This document shows positions 40,972 to 48,841 of a stretch of DNA of 48,841 nucleotides, piece by piece. Origin of the DNA: Pseudomonadota bacterium (lineage in GTDB: Bacteria > Pseudomonadota > Gammaproteobacteria > Burkholderiales > Gallionellaceae); assembly GCA_021800795.1 (NCBI GenBank), contig JAJYYO010000018.1:17687-66527 (forward strand), in the 5' to 3' direction. The position numbers and the translations under genes were made by a program. Below the pieces are notes generated by a model. It saw only the letters and a program-made list of their open reading frames with translations. It was not told the DNA's origin and made no database searches. The first letter of the stretch is position 1. Every line of letters starts with the position of its first letter.

Positions 40972-41928
40972 TCTTATTGCTTCTTGCTCCTCGCTCCTGT
41001 TTTCAAGCACCGCTTCAACCAGATAGCGCGGCCTGTGGCGCACCTGCTCGTAGATGCGCCCGATATATTCCCCCAGCAGGCCGATACCGAACAATGTGAT
41101 ACCGATCATGAAAAACACCAGTGCAAACAGCGTGAACAGCCCTTCCGCTTCCGGCCCGATGATCAGACGGCGTATGACCAGAAACACGAAGAAAAATGCC
41201 GAAGCGGCGGAAGTGACCATACCGACCAGCGAAAACATTTGCAGCGGCACCACTGAAAAACCGGTCATCAGATCGAAATTGAGGCGGATCAGACTGTACA
41301 GCGAATACTTGGATACGCCTTGCGCGCGTTCCTCATGCTCCACCACTACCTCGGCAGGGCGGCGCGCAAAGTTGTAGGCCAGCGCCGGTATAAAGGTATT
41401 CACCTCGCGGCAACCATTGATCGCATCGATGATGCCACGGTCATAGGCGCGCAACATGCAACCCTGATCGGTAATCTTGATATGCGTGATGCGTTCGCGC
41501 AGATTGTTCATCGCGCGCGAGGCCAGATGCCGCCACCAGCTGTCGTTGCGCTGATTGCGGATCGAGCCGACGTAATCATAACCCTCGTCCATTTTGGCGA
41601 GCAGCTTATGGATTTCTTCGGGCGGGTTCTGCAAATCCGCATCCAGCGTGACCACACGCTGCCCGCGTGACAGCTCGAACCCCGCCATGATCGCCATGTG
41701 CTGGCCGAAATTGCCGTTAAACAGAATCACCCGCGTCACATCGGGACGCAACTGGAACTGTGCACGCAGTATCGCCGCCGAACGGTCGCGGCTGCCGTCG
41801 TTGATAAAAACGATTTCGTAGCTGACCGCAAGCTTGTCAAGTGCGGGGTACAGGCGATCGAACAAGGTCTGCAAACCTTCTTCTTCGTTGTACACGGGAA
41901 TAATGACGGAAAGTTGTAAGTTTTTCAT
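40942..41928 (-). CDS. arnC: Undecaprenyl-phosphate 4-deoxy-4-formamido-L-arabinose transferase ArnC
   Basis: A 328 aa GT2 glycosyltransferase attaching L-Ara4FN to undecaprenyl phosphate. Catalytic domain: LSVIIPVYNEEEGLQTLF, VVTLDADLQNPPEEI (DxD) and RAYDRGIIDAINGC. Two C-terminal membrane helices (about 235-300). I start at ATG 41928, since ATG 41973 would add 15 unlike residues. The last residues (RQDCGSRIEE) come from the heptanucleotide repeat, which supplied the stop codon. Without arn context it could be called a generic dolichyl-phosphate-type transferase. Confidence 0.9.
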   Translation of the reverse strand: MKNLQLSVIIPVYNEEEGLQTLFDRLYPALDKLAVSYEIVFINDGSRDRSAAILRAQFQLRPDVTRVILFNGNFGQHMAIMAGFELSRGQRVVTLDADLQNPPEEIHKLLAKMDEGYDYVGSIRNQRNDSWWRHLASRAMNNLRERITHIKITDQGCMLRAYDRGIIDAINGCREVNTFIPALAYNFARRPAEVVVEHEERAQGVSKYSLYSLIRLNFDLMTGFSVVPLQMFSLVGMVTSAASAFFFVFLVIRRLIIGPEAEGLFTLFALVFFMIGITLFGIGLLGEYIGRIYEQVRHRPRYLVEAVLENRSEEQEAIRQDCGSRIEE

Positions 41929-42003
41929 GAGGCGGCATTCTACCGCAAGGCAGAGGGTTAACGAAACCGGCAATCAATTTGACAGCCGAATCAGACGGCT
42001 CGA

Positions 42004-42261
42004 TTACTTTGCATGCCATTCATAAACGGTAACAATCGAGGAGCCGCTGGTATGCACAGGATCACGGTAAGCAATGTCTCGCGCCTGTGCCAGACTGGCA
42101 GCCCGAATCAAGTAGGCGCCACCGGACTTGTCGGAAAAAGGGCCCGCCAGCTCAAGCACCCCCTGCTGCCTCAGACGATCCAGAAAAGCGTAATGCGGCT
42201 CAATGACCGATGCATGAAACTGCGGCGTGCGGACTGTCATCACCAGATATCGGTACATCAT
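42004..42261 (-). CDS. YciI-family protein
   Basis: An 85 aa dimeric alpha-beta barrel protein of the YciI family. MMYRYLVMTVRTPQFHASV then HYAFLDRLRQQGVLELAGPF and RAASLAQARDIAYRDPVHTSG contain the typical conserved His and Asp. Function of the family is unsettled. ATG 42261 or 42258; a start at 42312 would extend into vapC. It is the first gene beyond arnC in the accessory block. Confidence 0.82.
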   Translation of the reverse strand: MMYRYLVMTVRTPQFHASVIEPHYAFLDRLRQQGVLELAGPFSDKSGGAYLIRAASLAQARDIAYRDPVHTSGSSIVTVYEWHAK

Positions 42262-42274
42262 GTATTTTAGCCTG

Positions 42275-42670
42275 TCAGCTATCAAGCAATTGCAGCGGCA
42301 AAAAATTTGCAATTGCTTTGAAGTCGCGATCTTTGGTCAGCAGGGTAAGATCATCTCGCAAACATAACTGAGCGATCAAACAATCAATTGTGGAACGGAC
42401 AGTATATCCTTTTGCCCGACACAGCCGGTAAATTCGGGCAGCCTCGACATAATCCACCCGCGCAGGTTCAGCCAACACATCGAAGGCATCAAGGAGATTT
42501 GATATACGTGCAGCTTCGGCATCATTATTGAGACCCAGCAAGATTTCAGTCAACACGATGCCAGGAACAACAATCGATCCGGCTTGCTCAATTGCATTCG
42601 CCAATAGTTCTGCCTGTTTTGATTGATGGCCGTTAAAGAAATCAATCCAGACAGAGGTATCAACCAGCAT
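42275..42670 (-). CDS. vapC: VapC-type PIN-domain toxin
   Basis: A 131 aa PIN-domain RNase. Start MLVDTSVWIDFFNG has the first catalytic Asp; Glu in VLTEILLGL; Asp in STIDCLIAQLCLRDDLTLLT and TKDRDF complete the acidic cluster. The ATG at 42670 overlaps the vapB stop by one base, which decides against the TTG at 42673. VapC toxins cleave tRNA-fMet or 23S rRNA; the target here is unknown. Confidence 0.9.
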   Translation of the reverse strand: MLVDTSVWIDFFNGHQSKQAELLANAIEQAGSIVVPGIVLTEILLGLNNDAEAARISNLLDAFDVLAEPARVDYVEAARIYRLCRAKGYTVRSTIDCLIAQLCLRDDLTLLTKDRDFKAIANFLPLQLLDS

Positions 42671-42879
42671 CAACCGACCTCGCTGGTGCGAGAGGCGCGC
42701 ATCTGGTCAAGATCGCCCTGCCAGTTAATTTTGCCGCGCAGGGCAAGCAATTGCTGACGCTTAAGGGTTTTGACAAATTCCTCCAATGCAGCATGAATAG
42801 CCGCCTTCTTGGTAGGAAACTGTCCAAGCTGCAATACTTGAGCGAGTAACTGATCACCGGATTCAACGTGCATTCTCAT
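42670..42879 (-). CDS. vapB: VapB-type antitoxin
   Basis: A 69 aa antitoxin. The N-terminal part (GDQLLAQVLQLGQFPTKKAA) resembles a ribbon-helix-helix DNA-binding motif of VapB; the C-terminus (LALRGKINWQGDLDQMRASR) is of the type that inserts into the PIN active site. ATG 42879 has AAGGAAA upstream. First gene of the vapBC pair. Confidence 0.85.
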   Translation of the reverse strand: MRMHVESGDQLLAQVLQLGQFPTKKAAIHAALEEFVKTLKRQQLLALRGKINWQGDLDQMRASRTSEVG

Positions 42880-43051
42880 GGATATTTTCCTTTTTTGATA
42901 TGCACATTCTAACGCAACTCAATGATAAATTGGTGCGTGTCCAAGCGACTACTCATACATGCTTTAAGCGATCTGCCAAGTGATTCTGGGACTCATGCCG
43001 ACCACAATGCGCAAAAATGAACACCTTTAACTGACAGATACGAATGGGCTA

Positions 43052-43150
43052 TTGACTAAAACAGAACTTGACTCACCCATCCATTGTTTGTCAGAACAAG
43101 AACAGCAAGTCCTTCGAGAGGCGTTTTTTCAGATTCAACGTCAGCCTTGA
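43052..43150 (+). CDS. Possible small ORF, 32 residues
   Basis: TTG 43052 opens a 32-residue frame with a natural amino-acid composition (CLSEQEQQVLREAFFQIQRQ) and a predicted amphipathic helix. No clear ribosome site, so it may be the 3' fragment of a lost gene. The rest of 42880-43174 shows nothing else. Confidence 0.25.
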   Translation: MTKTELDSPIHCLSEQEQQVLREAFFQIQRQP

Positions 43151-43174
43151 GTTGAGGCAAGGCAAGGTTTTCGT

Positions 43175-44074
43175 CTAATCGTTTATATTGATCTGACGCA
43201 TCTGGACTCCGCGAGTTTCTTTCTCAGGATTCTTGCCGCTATTCGACACCGTTTTTTGCACCTGATGATGTTTTACCGCAGAGGAATGTTGCTGCGCAGG
43301 CGTCGTTTCAACTTTTTCCAGAGGAACCGCTGCCGAAGTAGTCACTGAAACCACATTCACAACAGGTGTGGCGACAGGCAAATAATCCGACGGATTCGGC
43401 ATGATTGATCCATCAGGCATCTCAATGACTGCCCCTGATCCCGCACTGGATGCCATTCCAAACCCCATAGCCTGCTCCCATCCCAGGCTAGTCAGTTTCA
43501 GGATGGTTTGATTTTCTTTTCCTGCCAAGCTTTCAGCAATAAATTTTGCGGTGCCAGGGAAGACAGCCTGCAATTCTGGTTTCTTTGCCCAGTCCGCCAA
43601 TCCTTCAAGTTTGGCCGAGTAGGTTACAAGAATATCCTGCGGGCTATTCGTTCCTTCCCACTTAACGATTTTGTCCAGCGACAACTTCCCGTAGCAAAGA
43701 TTGCCATTAACGACATCAGCGGCTTTCGCGGCTTCGTTATCGTGGAAAAACTTTTTGCCTTCCCCGGTCAGGTTGTAAATCCTGAGTTTAATTTTCCGGC
43801 CGGTAGGCTTGCCCATAAAATTGAGATCATCGGTCTCAAAATCCGCACCGGATACCAGACCAGCCGCCTCCAAGACTGTCATTTGTCCCATTCTGCCAGT
43901 ATCATTTGCTACCACTCTATACGGCCACTTTTCAAATGGCAGACAAACCTCAACTCTTTTCAGCTCATCAGATATAACGGCACCGAAATTTTTCTCGTTT
44001 GCATCCGTCTTGCTGCCGCAACCTGCCAACAATACAGCACCCAACAAAGCCGTATATATCAAACTTTTCTTCAT
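43175..44074 (-). CDS. Hypothetical lipoprotein
   Basis: A 299 aa lipoprotein. Lipobox LLAGC with Cys about 19. The middle region (about 30-220) has three further Cys or paired hydrophobic segments and reads as a globular domain (SDELKRVEVCLPFEKWPYRV). Residues about 225-299 are Pro/Thr/Ser/Val-rich and probably disordered. No family recognised. It is in the accessory block between arnC and arnB, next to a second lipoprotein gene on the same strand. Confidence 0.7.
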   Translation of the reverse strand: MKKSLIYTALLGAVLLAGCGSKTDANEKNFGAVISDELKRVEVCLPFEKWPYRVVANDTGRMGQMTVLEAAGLVSGADFETDDLNFMGKPTGRKIKLRIYNLTGEGKKFFHDNEAAKAADVVNGNLCYGKLSLDKIVKWEGTNSPQDILVTYSAKLEGLADWAKKPELQAVFPGTAKFIAESLAGKENQTILKLTSLGWEQAMGFGMASSAGSGAVIEMPDGSIMPNPSDYLPVATPVVNVVSVTTSAAVPLEKVETTPAQQHSSAVKHHQVQKTVSNSGKNPEKETRGVQMRQININD

Positions 44075-44112
44075 AATTTTTCCTTGCTACTAAATCGAGC
44101 TTAACCTCATAC

Positions 44113-44316
44113 CTAACGTCCCAGGCCGGAATCATTCTTGCGTTTATTCTCTACTTCCAATTTTTCTAACTTTTGCAACTTGTCAATCGCTTCGTTTAAG
44201 CTTCCTAAACGTTCGCTGACTTTATTTCCAACCTCGTCAACTACATAAAAATCGGAAGGTGGAACGTAGTTTCCGTCTTTGTCAATTTTCCGCTCTTCAA
44301 GAATGTGATACGACAT
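44113..44316 (-). CDS. Small hypothetical protein
   Basis: A 67 aa hydrophilic protein. MSYHILEERKIDKDGNYVPP then FYVVDEVGNKVSERLGSL suggests a small beta-hairpin plus helix (EAIDKLQKLEKLEVENKRK). ATG 44316 is preceded by AAGGAGAAAACA. It lies between two lipoprotein genes on the same strand. Function unknown. Confidence 0.62.
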   Translation of the reverse strand: MSYHILEERKIDKDGNYVPPSDFYVVDEVGNKVSERLGSLNEAIDKLQKLEKLEVENKRKNDSGLGR

Positions 44317-44368
44317 TGTTTTCTCCTTAATTATGTTCACATGTGCACTTTATATTTTTTGCTATGGA

Positions 44369-44998
44369 TTACGGCAAAACAGGGGAGCAGCCATATCTTG
44401 AACATAAGCCATCAATTTTCCAGGAGCCGTCATCCATTTTTTTGAACTCAAATTTAAAATTGACCGTCTCACCGCTATCATCGGCAAAGTACACCGCACG
44501 AAATTGCAGGGTATTAAGTGCTGGCATGGCAAATTGATCGATAGTTGTCACACTGACGCATTTATTAAGATCGTGATATTGCATCTGATTTCCAAATCCA
44601 CCATGCGCATTTGGGATTGACCACCTGTTGTCAGTCACTCGCGCCATATCCACGCCAGGGACAGCATAAATATTCATCTGCCTTAACCCATTAAAATCTT
44701 TTAGACACTGATGAATTGCCAGTATTTTTTTGATTGTTGGCATTGCTTCATCTATCGCCGCTGCCGTCCGCTTATCTTTTGGAATAATCAGTTGTGTCGG
44801 TTTGCTCTGACCCGCTTCCGGTTGCGCGGCCATCGCCATACCACCGGTTTGCGCACCATTCGGTTGCGTCCCCTTGCCCGCCAACGCCGCATTGAGGTTG
44901 GTCAGGTCATTGTTGATTCTTGCCAAATCCTGCGCGCATCCTGCCAAACCAAAAGTCAACCCTACAATAATTGCACTGATTTTTAACCGAGATACCAT
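44369..44998 (-). CDS. Hypothetical lipoprotein
   Basis: A 209 aa lipoprotein. Lipobox GLAGC gives Cys at residue 21. The segment 22-75 is Gly/Gln/Ala-rich and flexible. The mature domain (about 80-209) has several Cys residues (LAIHQCLKDF, LNKCVSVTTI, GLCSRYGCSPVLP), and WSIPNAHGGFGNQMQY; it could form disulfides in the periplasm. No family recognised. With 43175-44316 it forms a three-gene set of envelope proteins of unknown role. Confidence 0.68.
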   Translation of the reverse strand: MVSRLKISAIIVGLTFGLAGCAQDLARINNDLTNLNAALAGKGTQPNGAQTGGMAMAAQPEAGQSKPTQLIIPKDKRTAAAIDEAMPTIKKILAIHQCLKDFNGLRQMNIYAVPGVDMARVTDNRWSIPNAHGGFGNQMQYHDLNKCVSVTTIDQFAMPALNTLQFRAVYFADDSGETVNFKFEFKKMDDGSWKIDGLCSRYGCSPVLP

Positions 44999-45139
44999 TT
45001 GTTGCCCCCTAAATATTTGTGTTGTATGAGTCGAATGTGCGCCTGTCGTTTTGCGAGTGCAAAAATAACAGAATGCAAACCATAAGTCATGTTTTATTAC
45101 CAGACTGATAAGCAGCAGTTAGCTTGTTAGCTTTCGGGC

Positions 45140-45535
45140 ATGGAAGCAATAAAAGAGCGGGAACAGTTCAGCGCAAGGCTGAAGCAGGCATTGAAAGATG
45201 CCGGGGAGGCGAGCGAAAGCCCTGCTGCATTAGCGCGCGCGTTCAACAGGCGCTATCCCGGCAAGGCGGTATCTGACTACGCGGCGCGCAAGTGGCTGCT
45301 GGGTGAGGCGATCCCCAGCCAGGACAAGCTGCGCGTATTGGCACAGTGGCTGGGTGTGGCGAACGACTGGCTGCGTTTTGGCGATGGCGCGGGAGTTGTT
45401 CATCCCGTCGTTCGCGACGAATTACCCGGGGTGGATTATGAACTGATGCGCGCTATCGCGACTTTATCGGAAGAACATCAGACCGTGGTGAGAGAACTGG
45501 TCGCGGCATTGCGCCGCGCGGAAAAGCCTGCGTAA
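45140..45535 (+). CDS. XRE-like transcriptional regulator
   Basis: A 131 aa DNA-binding protein. Helix-turn-helix at about 25-70: SPAALARAFNRRYPGKAVSD then AARKWLLGEAIPSQDKLRVL. The rest (about 95-131) is a helical dimerisation tail (LSEEHQTVVRELVAALRRAE). Small regulators with this layout occur on mobile regions. It is divergent from the lipoprotein set, which it may control (inference from position). Confidence 0.82.
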   Translation: MEAIKEREQFSARLKQALKDAGEASESPAALARAFNRRYPGKAVSDYAARKWLLGEAIPSQDKLRVLAQWLGVANDWLRFGDGAGVVHPVVRDELPGVDYELMRAIATLSEEHQTVVRELVAALRRAEKPA

Positions 45536-45657
45536 TAATTTCAACAGCGGAATTCAGGAAATTCTACAAGCCACCAGCCAGCGTAGGGCACGATCGTTCT
45601 TGCACAGAAGAAAGCATATATGTGATCGCCTCTTGGATTAGGGAAGCGCTGACTTAA

Positions 45658-45716
45658 TCCGTTCGTGGTGAGCCCTTCGACTTCGATCAGGAGAGCCCTG
45701 TCGAACCATGAACGGA
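45658..45716. repeat. Inverted repeat of the TTCGAC...GAACGG class
   Basis: CCGTTCGTGGTGAGCCCTTC is mirrored, imperfectly, by TGTCGAACCATGAACGG. Partial related motifs follow at 45753-45776 (CACCCTTCGACAA) and 45897-45915 (CCCAGGGCGAACGG). These are common Beta- and Gammaproteobacterial dispersed repeats. Together with the structured element they fill 45536-46190, which otherwise shows no gene. Confidence 0.6.
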
Positions 45717-45976
45717 TTAAATACTTAATATTCAATTTGTTGCGATCACCCTTCGACAATCTCTCAAGAAACGGCTTTTAATTGCTTAATAATCAATATA
45801 TTGCAAAACCATAAAAATGGTCAAACAGCGAACAATAGTCAAGAAAATACTGTTTCCTGCTCACGCCTTGCCACGCGACTGCGGGGCTTACTTGGCCCAG
45901 GGCGAACGGTTGATTTATTCAGCGCTTCCTTAGGCCTTTCGCACGTGTCCAGATAACAAATTGCACCATAAACCAC

Positions 45977-46187
45977 CCCTGTGCGCCGCCGAAGAGAGTC
46001 GCAAACAAGCGGTGGGGTAAGGCGAGCACTGTTTGAGCTCCGAGCAATAGCGAGGGCGAGTTGCGCAGCCCCGCTTGTTTGTGACTATCAAGGGTATCCC
46101 GCAGGGACGGCAAACCGGGGGCGATTTCTTTCGATTACCTTTCTTGGCAAGACAAGAAAGGTAATCAGCCGCCGGTCTGCTACCGGC
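45977..46187 (+). repeat. Structured multi-hairpin dispersed element, copy B
   Basis: Second copy of the 10576-10815 element, same strand, about 211 nt. Stems: outer CAAACAAGCGG (46002-46012 with 46071-46081); inner G-C-A-C-T stem; short TCCC/GGGA (46097-46107); perfect 14 bp GATTACCTTTCTTG (46133-46146 with 46153-46166); GCCGGT/ACCGGC (46171-46176 with 46182-46187). It ends four bases before the arnB stop codon (minus). The paired changes relative to copy A are listed under findings. Confidence 0.75.
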
Positions 46188-46190
46188 AGG

Positions 46191-47366
46191 CTATTTCAGC
46201 ACCTCAAGCATCGCGCTGCATACGCGCTCGACGTCAAGCTCGCTCATCGCATAGAACATCGGCAGGGACACGATCTGACGACCGACACGCTCTGCGACAG
46301 GGAACATGCCTTCCTTGAAACCCAAATCCCGGTACAGCTTGAACAGGTGTATAGGCGCGTAATGAAAACCGATGCCGATATTGAACGCCTTCATCCGCTC
46401 CATAAACTGCGGGCGCGTAATGGTATCCGGCAGCACGATCTGAAACAAATGCCAGTTGGTGCTCTCAAAACACCCGCAAGGGGTGGGCCGGCGTGTACCC
46501 GGCATCTCCGATGCCACCCATCCGCTCTCCTGCGGCGGCAGTTGTGCGCCGGTTTTTGCTTCAAAATCAGAACCCAGCGTTTCGAAATAATGTTGTGCCA
46601 GTTGACGCCGGTGTGCGGTGATGCTATCCAGCTGCGCGAACTGGCCCAGCCCGATCGCGGCGGCGATATCGGTCATATTGTATTTGCCGCCCAGCACATC
46701 CACATCGATACCGTCCCAACCGCTGCGGGACACGCCCTGCAGACGGTATTTTTCGGCTAACGCCGCTTCATCGGCGTTATTGAGCACCAGACAGCCCCCT
46801 TCCGAGGTGGTGATATTCTTGTTGGCCTGAAAACTGAACGAGACAAAATCGCCAAATGAACCGATCGGCTTGCCCTGCCAGGTTGAGCCGATCGCCTGTG
46901 CGGCATCCTCGATCACGCGCAGCTTATATCTGGCTGCGATTGCATACAGCCTGTCCATGTCCAGCGGCCTGCCCGCCAGATAGACCGGAATGATCGCACG
47001 GGTTTTGGGCGTGATCGCCGCCTCAACCTTGTCCAGATCGATATTGCGCGTGACCGGGTCGATGTCGGCGAATACCGGGGTCGCTCCTACTTCTAGAATC
47101 ACATTGGCGGTCGCCACCCACGAAATCGGCGTGGTAATCACCTCGTCACCCGCCCCTATGCCTGCGATGCGCAGCGCAATCTCCATGGTACAGGTGCCGG
47201 AATTGAAGGTGCGCACCGGACGCCCGCCAAAATAATCGGACAACTGTTTCTCGAACTCCGCCACCTTGGGACCGCTGGTGATCCAGCCTGAACGCAGCAC
47301 GTCCGCAACGGATGCGATGGTCGCCTCGTCGATGCTGGGTCTGGAAAAAGGAAGAAAACAGGTCAT
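46191..47366 (-). CDS. arnB: UDP-4-amino-4-deoxy-L-arabinose-oxoglutarate aminotransferase ArnB
   Basis: A 391 aa PLP enzyme of the DegT/DnrJ/EryC1 family that transfers an amino group to the 4-keto sugar made by the decarboxylase. The PLP Lys lies in VSFSFQANKNITTSEGG (about residues 175-192). MAxGSGTCTMEIALRIAGIG-type phosphate-loop region (FNSGTCTMEIAL) and VIEDAAQAIGSTWQG fit. The arnB-specific call rests on the nearby arnC-arnA-arnD set. It is separated from arnC by 4.2 kb of unrelated genes, and begins 39 bases after the alaS stop. Confidence 0.87.
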   Translation of the reverse strand: MTCFLPFSRPSIDEATIASVADVLRSGWITSGPKVAEFEKQLSDYFGGRPVRTFNSGTCTMEIALRIAGIGAGDEVITTPISWVATANVILEVGATPVFADIDPVTRNIDLDKVEAAITPKTRAIIPVYLAGRPLDMDRLYAIAARYKLRVIEDAAQAIGSTWQGKPIGSFGDFVSFSFQANKNITTSEGGCLVLNNADEAALAEKYRLQGVSRSGWDGIDVDVLGGKYNMTDIAAAIGLGQFAQLDSITAHRRQLAQHYFETLGSDFEAKTGAQLPPQESGWVASEMPGTRRPTPCGCFESTNWHLFQIVLPDTITRPQFMERMKAFNIGIGFHYAPIHLFKLYRDLGFKEGMFPVAERVGRQIVSLPMFYAMSELDVERVCSAMLEVLK

Positions 47367-47405
47367 AAAAATATTCAGGTAGTTGCAAACTCAAAACGAC
47401 CAGGC

Positions 47406-48841
47406 TTACAGTCTGGACTTAGCCCAATCCGGCACAGAGGCCAGGGCCGCCGCCAGATGTTCAGGTTGTGTCCCGCCTGCCTGCGCCATGTCCGGCCTGC
47501 CGCCGCCCTTGCCGCCGACCTGTAGCGCTACCATGTTGACCAGCTCGCCTGCCTTGACCTTGCCGGTCTGATCCGCCGTGACGCCCGCGATCAGGCTGAC
47601 CTTGCCGTCCTGCACGGAGGCCAGCACGATCACGGCGGATTTGAGCTTGTCCTTGAGCTTGTCCAGCGTTTCGCGCAAGCTGGTTGCATCGGCGCCAGCC
47701 AGTTCCGCCGCCAGCACGTTGACGCCGTTGATCTCCTGCGCCTTGGACGCCAGTTCGTCGCCCTGTGCGGAGGCCAGCTTGCCTTTGAGTGCGGCAAGCT
47801 CACGTTCCAGCTTACGCACCTGATCGAGCACCGCCGCCACGCGCGCCGGGACCTCTTTTGGCAATACCTTGAGCGTGTCGGCCACGCCGCCCAGCGCTGT
47901 TTCCATCTCCTGCATATAGGCCAGCGCATTGTCGCCCGTCACCGCCTCAACGCGGCGCACGCCTGCCGCCACACCGCCCTCATTCACGATGCTGAACAGA
48001 CCGATATCGCCGGTGCGTTTCACATGCGTACCGCCGCACAGCTCGCGACTGCTGCCGATATCCAGCACGCGCACCTCGTCGCCGTACTTCTCGCCGAACA
48101 GCATCATCGCGCCGGTCTGCTGCGCATCTGCGATGCCCATCACGCGCGCCTGACAGTCGGTGTTGGCCAGAATTTCGGCGTTCACGATGGCTTCCACCCG
48201 GCGTATCTCGTCATCCGTCATCGGCTGACTGTGCACAAAATCGAAGCGCGTCTTGTCCGCATCCACCTGCGAGCCTTTTTGCTGTACGTGTGGCCCCAGC
48301 ACCTCGCGCAGCGCCTTATGCATCAAATGGGTCGCGGAATGGTTGCGCACGATGCGTGCTCTGACCTGCGTGTCCACGCGTGCATTGACATTGTTACCAA
48401 CGGTGATTTTCCCCGTGGTGACCGTGCCGTGATGGCCGAACACACTGCCCTGTATTTTCTGCGTGTCTTCCACCACGAAAATGCCGTGCGTACTACGCAA
48501 CTCGCCGCGGTCGCCCACCTGACCGCCCGACTCGGCATAGAACGGCGTATCGTCCAGCACCACCACACCCGTCTCGCCCTCGTTCAGCTCATTAACTGAA
48601 ACGCCGTCCTTGTACAGCGCCAGCACGCACCCCTTGTGTTCCAAGGTGTCGTAGCCGTGAAAAGCCGTGACCGGACCTTCGTATTCCAGATTGGCGGCCA
48701 TCCTGAATTTGCCGGATGCGCGCGCCTGTTGTTTCTGCTGCGCCATCGCAACATCGAATGCGGCGACATCGACGGTTACGCCCTGCTCGCGGCAAACATC
48801 CTGGGTCAGATCGAGCGGAAAACCGAAGGTGTCGTGCAGCT
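47406..48841 (-). CDS. alaS: Alanyl-tRNA synthetase, C-terminal part (5' end beyond window)
   Basis: Partial frame of about 478 codons that runs off the right edge; the first visible residues are a [13 protein letters not shown] segment of the catalytic module. Editing domain: [17 protein letters not shown] (HxxxH zinc site) and [17 protein letters not shown] (Cys/His ligands). The C-terminal C-Ala oligomerisation domain ends [12 protein letters not shown]. Function: charges tRNA-Ala and clears Ser/Gly mischarging. Full length would be about 870 aa. Confidence 0.95.
   Translation of the reverse strand, partial: LHDTFGFPLDLTQDVCREQGVTVDVAAFDVAMAQQKQQARASGKFRMAANLEYEGPVTAFHGYDTLEHKGCVLALYKDGVSVNELNEGETGVVVLDDTPFYAESGGQVGDRGELRSTHGIFVVEDTQKIQGSVFGHHGTVTTGKITVGNNVNARVDTQVRARIVRNHSATHLMHKALREVLGPHVQQKGSQVDADKTRFDFVHSQPMTDDEIRRVEAIVNAEILANTDCQARVMGIADAQQTGAMMLFGEKYGDEVRVLDIGSSRELCGGTHVKRTGDIGLFSIVNEGGVAAGVRRVEAVTGDNALAYMQEMETALGGVADTLKVLPKEVPARVAAVLDQVRKLERELAALKGKLASAQGDELASKAQEINGVNVLAAELAGADATSLRETLDKLKDKLKSAVIVLASVQDGKVSLIAGVTADQTGKVKAGELVNMVALQVGGKGGGRPDMAQAGGTQPEHLAAALASVPDWAKSRL

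Noticed and set aside
45541..45759. 72-codon minus-strand frame beside the XRE regulator
   Set aside because: Part of the frame is translated from a TTCGAC/GAACGG dispersed repeat, there is no ribosome site, and composition does not look like protein.
40942..47366. Presence of arnT, arnE or arnF in the accessory block
   Set aside because: No large multi-pass glycosyltransferase or small EamA-like pair is found; the only membrane-associated proteins there are lipoproteins.

Overview
The window reads as chromosomal DNA of a betaproteobacterium. The valS, lptFG, pepA, holC, parC/parE, prc, alaS and tRNA-Asn genes have betaproteobacterial-type sequences. Genome style (dense dispersed palindromic repeats, many toxin-antitoxin modules, L-Ara4N genes) fits the Nitrosomonadales/Gallionellaceae neighbourhood. 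That family-level placement is inference from gene style; no rRNA is present. No complete prophage, CRISPR array or intact IS was found.

Layout. 1-4150: a calcium-type efflux group on + (CaxA-like exchanger, PMCA-like P-type ATPase, a short PsiE-like membrane protein). 4150-5435: accessory scar with an IS21-type istA remnant and an intact higBA module. 5506-14143: housekeeping block (lptG/lptF on -, pepA, holC, two small ORFs, an ABM-domain gene, valS). 14144-16549: a tightly overlapping - operon of Ser/Thr kinase with cyclic-nucleotide-binding domain, rhodanese and TusA-like protein, followed by a 23-codon membrane micro-ORF and a terminator. 16723-18374: bepA-type protease and a Cys-rich small protein. 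18742-19932: hypothetical gene and a frameshifted higB with intact higA. 19984-26736: parC, parE and prc on -. 27113-31463: EamA exporter, LeuA-like synthase and four small secreted or unknown proteins on -, divergent from a QseBC/PmrAB-like two-component system (31865-33861). 34021-35307: Phd-UPF0175/DUF3368 module, S4 protein and tRNA-Asn. 35565-47366: ugd (+) and an arn set (arnD, split arnA, arnC, arnB) on -, with about 4.2 kb of accessory genes lodged between arnB and arnC. 47406-end: alaS, cut by the window edge.

How genes work together. Ugd supplies UDP-glucuronate; the ArnA-type decarboxylase, ArnB aminotransferase, ArnA-type formyltransferase, ArnC transferase and ArnD deformylase would make undecaprenyl-phosphate-L-Ara4N for lipid A. 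The final transferase ArnT is not in the window. LptF/LptG (LPS export) and BepA (LptD quality control) also serve the outer membrane. The two-component system faces a cluster of small envelope proteins including a Spy/CpxP-like protein.

The most unusual features are repeats. A roughly 210-240 nt multi-hairpin element occurs twice (10576-10815, 45977-46187) with compensatory base changes in several stems. Heptanucleotide and palindromic repeats have entered coding regions in frame (valS twice, parC) and appear to have rebuilt the arnC/arnA gene junction, so that the stop of one gene and the new start of the other both lie inside the repeat.
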